In this document: positions 13,767 to 22,963 of the stretch, piece by piece
How the letters are laid out: every line of letters begins with the position of its first letter
How positions within the stretch are numbered: the first letter of the stretch is position 1
Assembly (NCBI GenBank): GCA_910588065.1
Contig: CAJUPZ010000014.1
Coordinates: forward strand, 1 to 64,000
Direction of reading: 5' to 3'
DNA from: an uncultured Muribaculaceae bacterium
GTDB lineage: Bacteria > Bacteroidota > Bacteroidia > Bacteroidales > Muribaculaceae
Length of the DNA: 64,000 bases
Notes under the pieces: generated by a model
The model's database searches: none
Told to the model about the DNA's origin: nothing
The model's input: the letters and a program-made list of their open reading frames with translations, nothing else
Made by a program: the position numbers and the translations under genes

Positions 13767-15209
13767 ATGACTCAATTCGAAGCTTTTCTCAAAACCCCGT
13801 GGGTGTACTGGACTCTGTTCGGCGCATATACCGGCACGATTGTCAGCATCATAGGCATCATACTGTCCGAGAATAGAAACCCGCTCAAATCGCTCGCGTG
13901 GATTACCGTGCTGATGCTCTTTCCGGTTGGAGGTGTGATTCTGTATATATTCTTCGGGCGCAGCATCAAGAACACGCACATGATTTCGCGCCGCAACCGC
14001 CGCCGTCTGCGCGAGCTCACCATCCCCGTTCAGACCGAACCTGACCTCAGCGGGCTGTCAACAGAATCGCGCCAGCAGGTTATGCTCGCGCGCTCGCTCA
14101 CCGGCTCGCTGTTCCACCCCGGCAACAGTGTGCGCATATTCGGCGACGGGCAGGAGAAGTTTGACACCCTGCTCGCCGACATAGCATCCGCCGTGAGCTA
14201 TATCAATCTGCAATATTACATATTTCAGGACGATGCCATAGGCACCCGTATAGCCGACGCGCTAATCGAGCGGGCAAAAGCGGGGGTGAAGGTCCGGGTG
14301 ATATACGATCATATCGGCAGCATTCATGTCAGCAACAGGTTTTTCAGGCGTATGGCAGAGGCAGGCATAGAGGTGTACCCCTTCTTCAAGGTCGCCTTTC
14401 CACTTTTTGCAACGCGCATCAACTGGCGAAACCACCGCAAGCTCGTTGTGATAGATGGCAAAACCGGCTACATCGGCGGCATGAATATAGCCGACAGATA
14501 TATTGACGGCGGCAGATTCGACTGCTGGCGCGATGCCCACATCCGCATACAGGGACCCGCTGTCGGCGCCCTGCAGTACTCTTTTGCCGTCGACTGGCGC
14601 TTTATGGGGCGCGAGCTGCTTGAGGAGACTGTGACCTGCGGCGATAATGCCCAGCCGGGCGATGCCGGTATGCAGATGCTCACCTGCGGGCCCACTAGCG
14701 AGTGGAGCAACATCGCGTTTCTTCTCCACAAAGCCATTGGCAACGCGAAAAAGCGGGTGCTTATCCAGACCCCCTATTTCCTCCCCACCGAGAGTCTGCT
14801 CAAAGCCCTTCAGGTGGCGGCCTTGAGCAGGGTGGATGTGCGGGTGATGATACCCCGCAAAAGCGACTCCATGATTCTCACATACGCATCGCGCAGCTAC
14901 ATCAGCGAGTGTCTCCGCGCCGGTGTGAAAATCTACCTTTTCGAATCCGGTATGCTCCATAGCAAGACAGTGGTGATTGATGATGACTTCTGCTCCATAG
15001 GCAGCGCTAACATCGACTTCCGCAGCTTTGAGCACAATTTTGAGGCCAATATGTTTATTTATTCCACTGAGGTGAACACAGCCATGAGGCGCCGCTTCGC
15101 CGACGATATGCGGCATTCGGTGAGGGTAAAGCTCGCCAACTGGCGCAAGCGTCCGCTCATCCACCGCGCTTTCGAGAGCGTGCTGAGGCTCCTGAGTCCG
15201 GTGCTGTAG
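13767..15209 (+). CDS. cls: Cardiolipin synthase
   Basis: This phospholipase D superfamily enzyme joins two phosphatidylglycerol (or PG and PE) molecules into cardiolipin at the inner membrane. The 480-aa protein has two N-terminal membrane helices (about 15-35 and 45-62), an N-R-N-P-L-K-S-L-A-W-I motif between them, and two HKD motifs: N-H-R-K-L-V-V-I-D-G at His223 and L-H-S-K-T-V-V-I-D-D at His398. Both have the full H-x-K-x4-D pattern, so the enzyme should be active. It is a single gene with its own unit between rplI and the coiled-coil/zapA operon. Confidence 0.93.
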   Translation: MTQFEAFLKTPWVYWTLFGAYTGTIVSIIGIILSENRNPLKSLAWITVLMLFPVGGVILYIFFGRSIKNTHMISRRNRRRLRELTIPVQTEPDLSGLSTESRQQVMLARSLTGSLFHPGNSVRIFGDGQEKFDTLLADIASAVSYINLQYYIFQDDAIGTRIADALIERAKAGVKVRVIYDHIGSIHVSNRFFRRMAEAGIEVYPFFKVAFPLFATRINWRNHRKLVVIDGKTGYIGGMNIADRYIDGGRFDCWRDAHIRIQGPAVGALQYSFAVDWRFMGRELLEETVTCGDNAQPGDAGMQMLTCGPTSEWSNIAFLLHKAIGNAKKRVLIQTPYFLPTESLLKALQVAALSRVDVRVMIPRKSDSMILTYASRSYISECLRAGVKIYLFESGMLHSKTVVIDDDFCSIGSANIDFRSFEHNFEANMFIYSTEVNTAMRRRFADDMRHSVRVKLANWRKRPLIHRAFESVLRLLSPVL

Positions 15210-15275
15210 GGGCGTTTAATGCAATTTTAACAGAAAAACACTTAATTATTTATCTCACATTCGAAATATATTCAC

Positions 15276-15283
15276 TACTTTTG
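15276..15283 (+). promoter_or_regulatory. -7 box of the coiled-coil/zapA operon
   Basis: TACTTTTG fits TAnnTTTG and lies 18 nt before the ATG at 15302. Confidence 0.6.
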
Positions 15284-15301
15284 TAAAAATTTGGAAGAAG
15301 T

Positions 15302-15595
15302 ATGGTCGGCAATCTCAAGCAAAGGCTTGACAGAATAGAGAGCAAAGCGCAGCTCCTCGCTGCCTTGCACAACGACATGATCAAGTCGATGAGAGATGAC
15401 GAACAGCGCATCGGTGACCTTATTGCCAGGGAAAAACAGCAGAGCGACGAAATTGCAAGGCTTCGCACTCAGGTTGAATTTCTATCGGTGTCGCACTCGG
15501 TCGCGCCTACACGCGATGACCTCGAATCAAGCCGCGCCATGCTTGCCGAATTAGTGCGGGAAATCGACCGATGCATCGCCGACATAGGAGAATGA
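15302..15595 (+). CDS. Small coiled-coil protein next to ZapA
   Basis: This 97-aa protein is almost entirely helical and rich in charged residues, with heptad-like spacing over residues 5-60 (L-K-Q-R-L-D-R-I-E and I-A-R-L-R-T-Q-V-E-F-L). It has no signal or membrane segment. It stands 4 nt before zapA in an operon. From location and shape it may be a cell-division partner of ZapA, functionally like ZapB, but I see no specific sequence motif that proves this. Confidence 0.7.
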   Translation: MVGNLKQRLDRIESKAQLLAALHNDMIKSMRDDEQRIGDLIAREKQQSDEIARLRTQVEFLSVSHSVAPTRDDLESSRAMLAELVREIDRCIADIGE

Positions 15596-15599
15596 TGCA

Positions 15600-15908
15600 A
15601 TGAAAGATAGAATTGACATTACCCTACGAATAGCCGATGTTGCCCTGAGTCTCAAGGTGAAGCCTGAGGACGAACAGCTGCTTAGAGAAGCAGCTAAGGA
15701 CATCAACGACGCCTGGAGCTTGTGGAGAGCTAAATTCGCCGACAATTCGCCGACAGAAGTGCTTGCCATGGTGACGCTCCTCTTTGCCAAAAGCTATCTG
15801 GCGCTGAAAGCACAGAGTGTGAGGGCAGAAGAGATGCTCGCAATGCTCGAGGACACGATTGACTCTCTGCTTGTCAGCGCCGGAAACGCTGCGGCGGCGA
15901 GAAAATGA
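15600..15908 (+). CDS. zapA: Cell division protein ZapA
   Basis: ZapA binds and bundles FtsZ filaments at the division ring. This 102-aa protein has the family layout: a short N-terminal beta part (I-D-I-T-L-R-I-A-D) and E-D-E-Q-L-L-R-E-A-A-K-D-I-N, followed by a long helix that forms the antiparallel dimer. Its start is 4 nt after the coiled-coil gene and rny follows 116 nt later. The call rests on the domain pattern and its usual position upstream of rny in Bacteroidota. Confidence 0.85.
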   Translation: MKDRIDITLRIADVALSLKVKPEDEQLLREAAKDINDAWSLWRAKFADNSPTEVLAMVTLLFAKSYLALKAQSVRAEEMLAMLEDTIDSLLVSAGNAAAARK

Positions 15909-16024
15909 TTGGAAGATACACCCTTACGAGAGAAAACGTTATTCCTGCACAATGACCGGAGCCGCAGCACGCCGCGCCCGATTGTTGATGCAGTTTTTTT
16001 ATAATTATAAAACCAGTTCCTTAT

Positions 16025-17572
16025 ATGGAAACGACAATTGTTTACATAATAATCACTGCGGTTGTGGCACTCGCAATTGGAGCCGTCGCAGCCATAATTG
16101 TTCAGAGAAACCTGGCCTCCAGCCGTGCCAAAATAATAATCGACGAAGCGGGCAAGGAGGCTGAGGTGATAAAGAAAAACAAACTGCTCGAAGCACGCGA
16201 GGAGGAAATCCGCATTAAATCTGAGGCCGAAAAGGCTGCCAATCAGCGCCTGGCAAAGATTCAGAGCACCGAGAGCCGACTCAAACAGCGTGAAATACAG
16301 CTCAACCAGCAGCAGAGCGAAAACCAGCGCGAGCGCAACAGCATTGACCAGACTAAAGCCAAGCTCGAGGAGCAGCTCTCAGGCATAGACGCCAAGAAGG
16401 CCGAACTCGATGCCCTCAAGCTCAAAGCCAAGGAGGAGCTCGAGCATGTGAGCGGACTGTCATCGGAAGAGGCTAAGGAAAAACTCATAGAATCGCTCAT
16501 GGACGAGGCCAAAACCGCCGCTGCGAGCTACATCAACGACATCATGGACGATGCCAAGATGACTGCAAACAAGGAGGCGAAGCGAATTGTGGTGCAGAGC
16601 ATACAGCGCGTGGCCACTGAAACCGCTATTGAAAACTCCGTCACAGTATTCCATATCGATTCCGACGAAATCAAAGGCCGTATCATAGGACGCGAGGGCC
16701 GCAACATCCGCGCGCTCGAAGCCGCTACCGGCATTGAGATTATTGTGGACGACACCCCTGAGGCTATCGTGCTGTCAGGATTTGACCCCGTGCGCCGCGA
16801 GATAGCCCGCCTTGCGCTGCATCAGCTCGTGGCCGACGGCCGCATTCACCCCGCCCGCATCGAGGAGGTGGTGGCAAAAGTGCGCAAGCAGATTGAGGAG
16901 GAGATTATTGAAACCGGCAAGCGCACGGCCATTGACCTCGGTATACACGGCCTTCACCCCGACCTCATTCGCCTTGTAGGTAAGATGAAGTACCGCTCAA
17001 GCTATGGACAAAACCTGCTCCAGCACTCGCGCGAAACAGCAAACCTCTGCGCCGTGATGGCAAGCGAGCTCGGCCTCAATCCCAAGAAAGCGCGACGCGC
17101 AGGCCTGCTCCACGACATAGGCAAGGTGCCCGACGAGGAGCCCGAGCTGCCCCACGCTCTCCTTGGCATGAAGCTCGCCGAAAAATACAAGGAGAAGCCC
17201 GAGATCTGCAACGCTATCGGTGCCCACCACGACGAAATTGAGCAGACAAGCCTCCTTGCCCCCATTGTTCAGGTGTGTGACGCTATTTCAGGTGCGCGCC
17301 CCGGTGCACGCCGCGAAATTGTAGAGGCTTATATCAAGAGGCTCAACGACCTCGAGCAGCTGGCACTGTCATACCCCGGAGTTATCAAGACATACGCCAT
17401 CCAGGCCGGTCGCGAGCTCCGCGTTATCGTCGGTGCCGACAAGATCGACGATACCGAAACCGAAAAACTCTCGGCTGAGATTGCCAAGAGAATTCAGGAT
17501 GAGATGACTTATCCCGGCCAGGTGAAAATCACCGTGATACGCGAAACCCGCTCTGTCAGCTTTGCCAAATAA
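16025..17572 (+). CDS. rny: Ribonuclease Y
   Basis: RNase Y is a membrane-anchored endoribonuclease that starts mRNA decay. The 515-aa protein has an N-terminal membrane helix (residues 5-25), a long charged coiled coil (about 35-190), a KH domain (G-R-I-I-G-R-E-G-R-N-I-R, about 218-230) and an HD domain with H-D-I-G-K-V (about 364). All catalytic parts are present. It is followed by ricT after 2 nt, joining RNA decay with a RicT-type protein as in Firmicutes, where RicT partners RNase Y. Confidence 0.97.
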   Translation: METTIVYIIITAVVALAIGAVAAIIVQRNLASSRAKIIIDEAGKEAEVIKKNKLLEAREEEIRIKSEAEKAANQRLAKIQSTESRLKQREIQLNQQQSENQRERNSIDQTKAKLEEQLSGIDAKKAELDALKLKAKEELEHVSGLSSEEAKEKLIESLMDEAKTAAASYINDIMDDAKMTANKEAKRIVVQSIQRVATETAIENSVTVFHIDSDEIKGRIIGREGRNIRALEAATGIEIIVDDTPEAIVLSGFDPVRREIARLALHQLVADGRIHPARIEEVVAKVRKQIEEEIIETGKRTAIDLGIHGLHPDLIRLVGKMKYRSSYGQNLLQHSRETANLCAVMASELGLNPKKARRAGLLHDIGKVPDEEPELPHALLGMKLAEKYKEKPEICNAIGAHHDEIEQTSLLAPIVQVCDAISGARPGARREIVEAYIKRLNDLEQLALSYPGVIKTYAIQAGRELRVIVGADKIDDTETEKLSAEIAKRIQDEMTYPGQVKITVIRETRSVSFAK

Positions 17573-17574
17573 AT

Positions 17575-18978
17575 ATGGACAAGGATTCTCTAAGCGAACA
17601 GGCTCCGCAGAAAAAATGCGGCGGAGCATGCTGCCGCAATGCCGAGCCCCCCAGAGGCAAGCTCCATTGCTATGACTGGCTCGGCGATGTGCCCGGCGGC
17701 ATGGCGCAGAGCGACCTTGTTGAAGTGCAGTTCAAAAACACCCGCAAGGGGTTTTTCAGAAACTCCCTCGGCATTGACCTTGCCATTGGCGACATGGTTG
17801 CCGTTGAAGCTTCGCCGGGCCATGATATCGGTCAGGTGACTCTAACCGGCAGGCTTGTGGCCCTGCAGATGAAAAAAGCGGGGGTGAGGCCGAACACCGA
17901 GCTCAAACGGGTGTTTCGCAAAGCAAAGCCCGGCGATATCGACAAGTACAACGAGGCGAGGGCCCGCGAGAACGACACCATGATCCGTGCCCGCAAAATC
18001 GCCGAGGACCTGCATCTGAATATGAAAATAGGCGATGTGGAGTTTCAGGGCGATGGCAACAAGGCAATTTTCTATTATATCGCGGATGAGAGGGTCGACT
18101 TCCGTCAGCTCATAAAGGTGCTCGCCGAAACATTCAAGGTGCGTATCGAGATGAAGCAGATCGGCGCCCGTCAGGAGGCCGGACGTATCGGAGGCATTGG
18201 CCCGTGCGGCCGACCGCTGTGCTGTGCGAGCTGGATGACAAATTTTGTGTCGGTAGGCACCGCCGCAGCCCGCTTTCAGGACATCTCGCTCAATCCGCAG
18301 AAACTCGCGGGACAGTGTGCCAAGCTCAAATGCTGCATAAATTTTGAGGTGGACACATATGTTGAGAGTGTGAAACGGATGCCCTCGAAGGAGATTCGTC
18401 TCGAAACTGCCGATGCCACTTACTTCCACTTCAAGTACGATGTTTTCAAGAGGGAAATCACATATTCCACCGACAAGAACATCGCGGCAAACCTTGTTAC
18501 CATCGATGCCGACAGGGCGTTTGAGATAATTGCCCTCAACAAAAAAGGCGAGAAACCGCTCACCCTCATGCGCGAAGGCGAGGAAAAGCCTCAGGAAAAG
18601 AAGCAGTATAATGATATTCTCGGTCAGGATATAACCCGGTTTGACAAAAAGAAGAAAAAGAAAAAAGCTAAGCCGCAGGAGCGCAGCAATAAGCCAAAGT
18701 CGGACCAGCAGCCCAAACAGGCCCCCCGGCAGCCGGAAAAAGCCGAGAAGCAGCAAGAACCCGGCAAGCAGGAAGCCCCGCGCGACAAGCAGAAGCCGAA
18801 GGACAACCGGAAGAATGACCGTCAGCAGCACAGAAATGGCAACGGAAAGCGCCTGAAACCCGGCGACAAACCAAACAATGCTGCCCCCGGAGAGGGTAGA
18901 AACGCTTTGCGTGAGCTGCCACCCGCTATGTCGCCATCGCGCAGAATGCTGAACCAAAACGGCGAAAATGACAGCTAA
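17575..18978 (+). CDS. ricT: RicT/PSP1-domain protein
   Basis: This 467-aa protein contains the PSP1 domain of the RicT (YaaT) family, with the Cys-rich motif G-P-C-G-R-P-L-C-C at about residues 206-214. Another cluster, K-C-G-G-A-C-C, lies near the N-terminus. In Bacillus subtilis RicT is part of a complex that steers RNase Y and carries Fe-S clusters; here the gene starts 2 nt after rny, which supports a functional link. The last 140 residues are a low-complexity tail rich in Lys, Gln, Pro and Glu that could bind RNA. The 3' end overlaps gldH by 11 nt. Confidence 0.9.
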   Translation: MDKDSLSEQAPQKKCGGACCRNAEPPRGKLHCYDWLGDVPGGMAQSDLVEVQFKNTRKGFFRNSLGIDLAIGDMVAVEASPGHDIGQVTLTGRLVALQMKKAGVRPNTELKRVFRKAKPGDIDKYNEARARENDTMIRARKIAEDLHLNMKIGDVEFQGDGNKAIFYYIADERVDFRQLIKVLAETFKVRIEMKQIGARQEAGRIGGIGPCGRPLCCASWMTNFVSVGTAAARFQDISLNPQKLAGQCAKLKCCINFEVDTYVESVKRMPSKEIRLETADATYFHFKYDVFKREITYSTDKNIAANLVTIDADRAFEIIALNKKGEKPLTLMREGEEKPQEKKQYNDILGQDITRFDKKKKKKKAKPQERSNKPKSDQQPKQAPRQPEKAEKQQEPGKQEAPRDKQKPKDNRKNDRQQHRNGNGKRLKPGDKPNNAAPGEGRNALRELPPAMSPSRRMLNQNGENDS

Positions 18979-19402
18979 GCAGCTGATTGCGGCCGCTCTG
19001 GTCACCATGTCAGCCATACTGTGCTCATGCGGCTTTCAGGGCGGTTACAGCGAGTATACACAACTGCCTAAGTGCGGATGGGCATACGGTGACACTGTGG
19101 CTTTCAGCACCGACACCCTTGCTGCCGGGCCTATGGCAATTGCCCTGAGGTATAATGCCTCATATCCCTTCCGCAACCTCGTTATCGAGGCTTCGGACTC
19201 ATCGCGCCGCGACACTGTCACCCTGTATCTGTGTGATGAATTTGGCCGGAGGCTCGGCACAGGTGTGGGAAATTCGTACCAGTCCTCCGCTCCTCTGCCG
19301 TTCACTCCGCGCCCCGGAAGTGTGGTGAACCTGCGCCATGTGTTGCGCGTTGACACTCTGCGGGGTATCGAGCAGATTGGCCTGATTCCGGCCGGTAACT
19401 GA
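18968..19402 (+). CDS. gldH: Gliding motility lipoprotein GldH
   Basis: GldH is a lipoprotein first found in gliding Flavobacterium and present in many non-gliding Bacteroidota. It has a lipobox ending at Cys21 (L-C-S-C) and 144 aa. The body shows conserved features such as L-R-Y-N-A-S-Y-P-F-R-N-L and L-Y-L-C-D-E-F-G-R-R-L-G-T-G. It overlaps ricT by 11 nt and the HAD gene by 1 nt. The order ricT-gldH is also usual elsewhere in the phylum and supports the call. No other gld gene is in the window, so gliding cannot be inferred. Confidence 0.85.
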   Translation: MTAKQLIAAALVTMSAILCSCGFQGGYSEYTQLPKCGWAYGDTVAFSTDTLAAGPMAIALRYNASYPFRNLVIEASDSSRRDTVTLYLCDEFGRRLGTGVGNSYQSSAPLPFTPRPGSVVNLRHVLRVDTLRGIEQIGLIPAGN

Positions 19403-20052
19403 TGAAAGATTGTATGTCACGATTTGATTCGCTCATATTTGATATGGACGGCACCCTGTGGGATGCTGTCGACAGCTATGTGAAGGTGTGGGATGCCACA
19501 TTTGAACAATGTGGGCGGAAAGCTGCTGTCACCCGCTCAAACCTCATAGAGTGCATGGGCTTGCCCATAACCGAAATTTATCGCCGCCTTGTCGGCAACC
19601 CCGATGGAGCGCAGGAGTTTTTGCAGCGGTTGGCCGGGAATGAGGACCGCATGATGCTGGGGCTCGGAGGCACGCTGTATCCGGGAGTGAAGGAGCTGAT
19701 TCCCGAACTTGCACGCCATTACAAACTGTTTATGCTCAGCAACTGCAGTGCGCTCGGGCTTCCGAATTTCCTGGAGTTCACCGGACTGAAGCCATATTTC
19801 ACCGACAGCATATCCTACGGCGAGAATCATCAGCCCAAGGATGTGAACATCCGTCTGCTCGCTCAGCGTCACTCGCTCGCCGCTCCTTTATATATAGGCG
19901 ATACCGAAGGCGACAGCCGCAGCGCACACGCCGCGGGGATACCGATGATGTGGGTGAGCTACGGATTCGGCACCGCACCTGATGCCGACCTCACAGCCGG
20001 TTCCTTCGCTGAGGTTGCTCAGATTCTTCTTGACAAACACATAGAGTTATGA
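19402..20052 (+). CDS. HAD-family hydrolase
   Basis: This 216-aa protein is a haloacid dehalogenase-type phosphatase. Motif I is D-M-D-G-T-L-W-D (Asp13 nucleophile), motif II is M-L-S-N-C-S, and motif III/IV is Y-I-G-D-T-E-G-D. A helical cap is inserted after motif I, as in the phosphoglycolate phosphatase group. The substrate is not evident. The ATG overlaps the gldH stop by one base, and the M24 peptidase gene overlaps the end by 4 nt, so translation is coupled. An alternative start is the Met five codons in. Confidence 0.9.
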   Translation: MKDCMSRFDSLIFDMDGTLWDAVDSYVKVWDATFEQCGRKAAVTRSNLIECMGLPITEIYRRLVGNPDGAQEFLQRLAGNEDRMMLGLGGTLYPGVKELIPELARHYKLFMLSNCSALGLPNFLEFTGLKPYFTDSISYGENHQPKDVNIRLLAQRHSLAAPLYIGDTEGDSRSAHAAGIPMMWVSYGFGTAPDADLTAGSFAEVAQILLDKHIEL

Positions 20053-21221
20053 CACAGCTTGTTATTCTACCACACGATGAGTTTACACTCCGCCTTGACA
20101 ATATCCGCAAGGCGTTGAAATCCAACAATATTGACGCGGCGGTTATTTCCGACAACGCGAATATATACTATCTCACCGGCAGAGTGTTTGCCGGATATAT
20201 CTACATTCCGGCCGCCGGACCTGAAATATTTTTTGTACGCCGTCCGGTGGGGCTGGAAGGGGACGGGGTGGTGTATATCCGCAAGCCTGAGCAGATGGCG
20301 GAGAGCATCGGCCTCAATGCCCCGGAAACCCTCGCCCTTGAGCTCGACATCACCTCTTGGACTGACATTCAGCGTCTTTCGGCGGTGTTTCCCGAATCAA
20401 AAATCGCTAATGCTTCGCCGGTTATGCGCGCTGTCCGCTCAGTAAAATCGCCTTACGAGATAGAGCGTCTCAGACTGTCCGGTCAGAAGCAGGAGAGGGT
20501 GTACCGCCGGGTGCCCCACCTTTTCCGCCCGGGAATGACTGACCTTGAGCTGCAGGTGGAGATTGAGCGCGTAAGCCGCCTTGAGGGGTGTCTCGGCCAG
20601 TTCCGCATCAGCGGCGACAGCATGGAGCTGTATATGGGCAATATCCTCGCAGGGGAGAATGCCGACAATCCCACGCCATACGACTTTGCAATGGGAGGGG
20701 AGGGGCTCGACCCCTCGCTGCCGGTGGGATGCAACGGCTCAGTTATCCGTCCCGGCGATTCTGTGATGGTGGATGTCAACGGCAATTACACCGGTTATAT
20801 GACTGATATGACACGCACCTTTGCAATGACACAGGTGGACGCGCTCGCCGCTAAGGCCCACAGCTGCTCAATAGAGATATGCAAGGCAATAGCTGCCGCC
20901 GGCACCCCCGGCGTCCATGCGAAGGAGCTTTACGGCTTGGCCGAGAAGATGGCCCGTGAGGCCGGTCTGGAGGCCTACTTCATGGGTCATCACCAGAAAG
21001 CGGGCTTTGTTGGCCACGGTGTGGGCATAGAAATCAATGAGCAGCCTGTGCTTGCGCCGCGCAGCAAAGATATTCTTGCCGAGGGAAATGTCATTGCCGT
21101 GGAGCCAAAGTTTGTAATCCCCGGTGTCGGCGCCGTCGGCATCGAAAACACGTATGTTGTAACCGCTTCAGGCATGGAGTGCATCACCTCCGCGCCGGAG
21201 CAGATTATCAGTTTCAGCTAA
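20049..21221 (+). CDS. M24 metallopeptidase (Xaa-Pro type)
   Basis: This 390-aa protein has the creatinase-like N-terminal domain (about 15-135) and the pita-bread catalytic domain of M24 aminopeptidases/prolidases. The metal ligands are all visible: the two Asp in V-D-V-N-G-N-Y...M-T-D-M-T, the His in V-G-H-G-V-G, and the two Glu in A-V-E-P-K and G-I-E-N-T. It should remove Xaa-Pro N-terminal residues in the cytosol. It is embedded in a coupled operon between a HAD phosphatase and cca, overlapping them by 4 and 1 nt. Confidence 0.92.
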   Translation: MTQLVILPHDEFTLRLDNIRKALKSNNIDAAVISDNANIYYLTGRVFAGYIYIPAAGPEIFFVRRPVGLEGDGVVYIRKPEQMAESIGLNAPETLALELDITSWTDIQRLSAVFPESKIANASPVMRAVRSVKSPYEIERLRLSGQKQERVYRRVPHLFRPGMTDLELQVEIERVSRLEGCLGQFRISGDSMELYMGNILAGENADNPTPYDFAMGGEGLDPSLPVGCNGSVIRPGDSVMVDVNGNYTGYMTDMTRTFAMTQVDALAAKAHSCSIEICKAIAAAGTPGVHAKELYGLAEKMAREAGLEAYFMGHHQKAGFVGHGVGIEINEQPVLAPRSKDILAEGNVIAVEPKFVIPGVGAVGIENTYVVTASGMECITSAPEQIISFS

Positions 21222-22633
21222 TGAAAGTGCAAGCGATTGACACTCCCGAAGTGAGGCTTGTCGGCAACGCAGCCGACAGCATCGGCCGTCCATGCTACGC
21301 CGTCGGCGGATATGTGCGCGATATTTTTCTCGGCCGCCATTCAAAGGATATGGACTTTGTGACCGTAGGCTCCGGAATAGAGGTGGCTGAGGCGGTGGCC
21401 AAGGCTCTCGGCAAGGGCACCCATCTGAGTGTGTTCCGCAATTTCGGCACTGCACAGGTGAAGCGAGGCGGCCTGGAGCTTGAGTTTGTCGGCGCCCGCA
21501 AGGAATCATATTCGCGCGACAGCCGCAAGCCTATTGTTGAGGATGGCACCCTGGAGGAGGATCTGTCTCGCAGGGATTTTACTGTCAACGCTCTGGCAGT
21601 GTGTGTCAATGCCGGTAATTTCGGTGAGCTCATCGACCTGTTCAACGGCCTCGGTGACATGCAGGCGAAGATCATACGTACACCGCTCGACCCCGATATA
21701 ACTTTCAGCGACGACCCCCTGAGGATGATGCGTGCGGTGCGCTTTGCCACACAGCTCTGCTTCAACATATACCCCGATACTTTCGAGGCCATACGCCGCA
21801 ACGCCGCCCGCATATCCATCATATCGCGCGAGCGCATTGCCGACGAGCTGAACAAAATTATGGCCTCGCCGGTGCCCTCTATAGGCTGGAAGCTGCTGAA
21901 TGACTGCGGATTGCTGCGCCTGATATTCCCTGAACTTGCCGCAATGCGGGGCGTTGAGGTGGTGAAAGGCAAGGGCCATAAGGATAATTTTTACCATACC
22001 CTTGAGGTGCTTGACAAAGTGGCGGCCAAGTCCGATGACCTATGGCTGCGTTGGGCCGCACTGCTTCATGACATCGCCAAGCCTGTGACCAAGCGCTGGG
22101 ATGATTCCATCGGCTGGACATTCCACAACCACAATTTCCTCGGCAGCAAGATGGTGCCACGCATTTTCCGGGCAATGAAGCTGCCGATGAACGAAAAAAT
22201 GAAGTTTGTGGCCAAGATGGTAGACCTCCACATGCGTCCCATAGCGCTTGTTGAGGATGAGGTGACCGACAGCGCCGTGCGACGTCTGCTCAACGACGCC
22301 GGAGATGATATCAATTCGCTCATGACCCTGTGCGAGGCTGACATCACTTCAAAAAACACCGAAAAGGTGAAGCGCCACCTTGAAAACTTTGCCCATGTGC
22401 GCGAAAAAATGGCCGAACTTGAAGAGCGCGACCATATCCGCAACTTCCAGCCCCCGGTTGATGGCGCTGAAATCATGGCGATGTTCGGCCTGCAGCCCTC
22501 GCCGCAGGTGGGAGTGCTCAAAGCCGCTGTGAAAGATGCCATTCTTGACGGAGTGATACCGAACGAGCGCGAAGCCGCCCTGCAGCTTGTCATAGCCAAA
22601 GCCGCCGAGCTCGGCCTCCACCCGCTCCCATAA
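21221..22633 (+). CDS. cca: CCA tRNA nucleotidyltransferase with HD domain
   Basis: This enzyme of the class II polymerase-beta fold adds or repairs the CCA end of tRNAs. The 470-aa protein has G-G-Y-V-R-D followed by the D-M-D-F-V-T catalytic pair, E-F-V-G-A-R-K-E-S-Y, R-R-D-F-T-V-N-A and the head-domain R-M-M-R-A-V-R-F-A. A C-terminal HD domain carries L-L-H-D-I-A-K-P. A poly(A) polymerase role is the main alternative. I take the ATG at 21221, which overlaps the M24 stop as TAATG. It closes the long operon. Confidence 0.94.
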   Translation: MKVQAIDTPEVRLVGNAADSIGRPCYAVGGYVRDIFLGRHSKDMDFVTVGSGIEVAEAVAKALGKGTHLSVFRNFGTAQVKRGGLELEFVGARKESYSRDSRKPIVEDGTLEEDLSRRDFTVNALAVCVNAGNFGELIDLFNGLGDMQAKIIRTPLDPDITFSDDPLRMMRAVRFATQLCFNIYPDTFEAIRRNAARISIISRERIADELNKIMASPVPSIGWKLLNDCGLLRLIFPELAAMRGVEVVKGKGHKDNFYHTLEVLDKVAAKSDDLWLRWAALLHDIAKPVTKRWDDSIGWTFHNHNFLGSKMVPRIFRAMKLPMNEKMKFVAKMVDLHMRPIALVEDEVTDSAVRRLLNDAGDDINSLMTLCEADITSKNTEKVKRHLENFAHVREKMAELEERDHIRNFQPPVDGAEIMAMFGLQPSPQVGVLKAAVKDAILDGVIPNEREAALQLVIAKAAELGLHPLP

Positions 22634-22696
22634 TTCCCCCGCAGATTATAAATCGGTCACGCCTTTCGCCATAAATCAGAGCGAAAATTTTGATCT

Positions 22697-22963
22697 ATAA
22701 AACGCACAAGCAGAACACTTGATGAAATATTAGGTATAGTACCTGAAGATATCCGGCTGGAGGTAGCTCTCTCTTTTGCCATATCAGATCGTATTGATGA
22801 ATTGATGCGTCAGCGCGGTCTGTCCAAGAAGCAGTTTGCTGATGCATTGGGACGCAGACCAAGCGAAATTACAAAATGGCTGAGCGGCCAGCATAATTTT
22901 ACTATTGCCACACTCGCAATGCTGTCGGCTTTCTTCGGGCAGCCGATAGTGACAGTGAAATAA
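22697..22963 (+). pseudogene. Orphan XRE/HigA-like antitoxin with ATA at the start position
   Basis: An uninterrupted frame encodes an 88-residue helix-turn-helix protein: R-T-L-D-E-I-L-G-I-V-P-E-D-I near the N-terminus, then the HTH with G-L-S-K-K-Q-F-A-D-A-L-G-R-R-P-S-E-I-T-K-W-L-S-G. The expected start codon is ATA at 22697, after an in-frame TGA at 22691. The first ATG (22805) would remove the N-terminal part. I see no toxin gene next to it. Either it uses a rare ATA start or it lost its start by a G-to-A change. The HTH call is firm, the status as pseudogene is not. Confidence 0.6.

Noticed and set aside
15909..16024. Possible 6S RNA between zapA and rny
   Set aside because: The gap is only 116 nt, and I see no long bubble-type hairpin expected for 6S RNA.
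17842..19017. 391-codon frame antisense to ricT
   Set aside because: It overlaps ricT completely; its Leu/Phe-rich part is the reverse of the Lys/Gln-rich tail.
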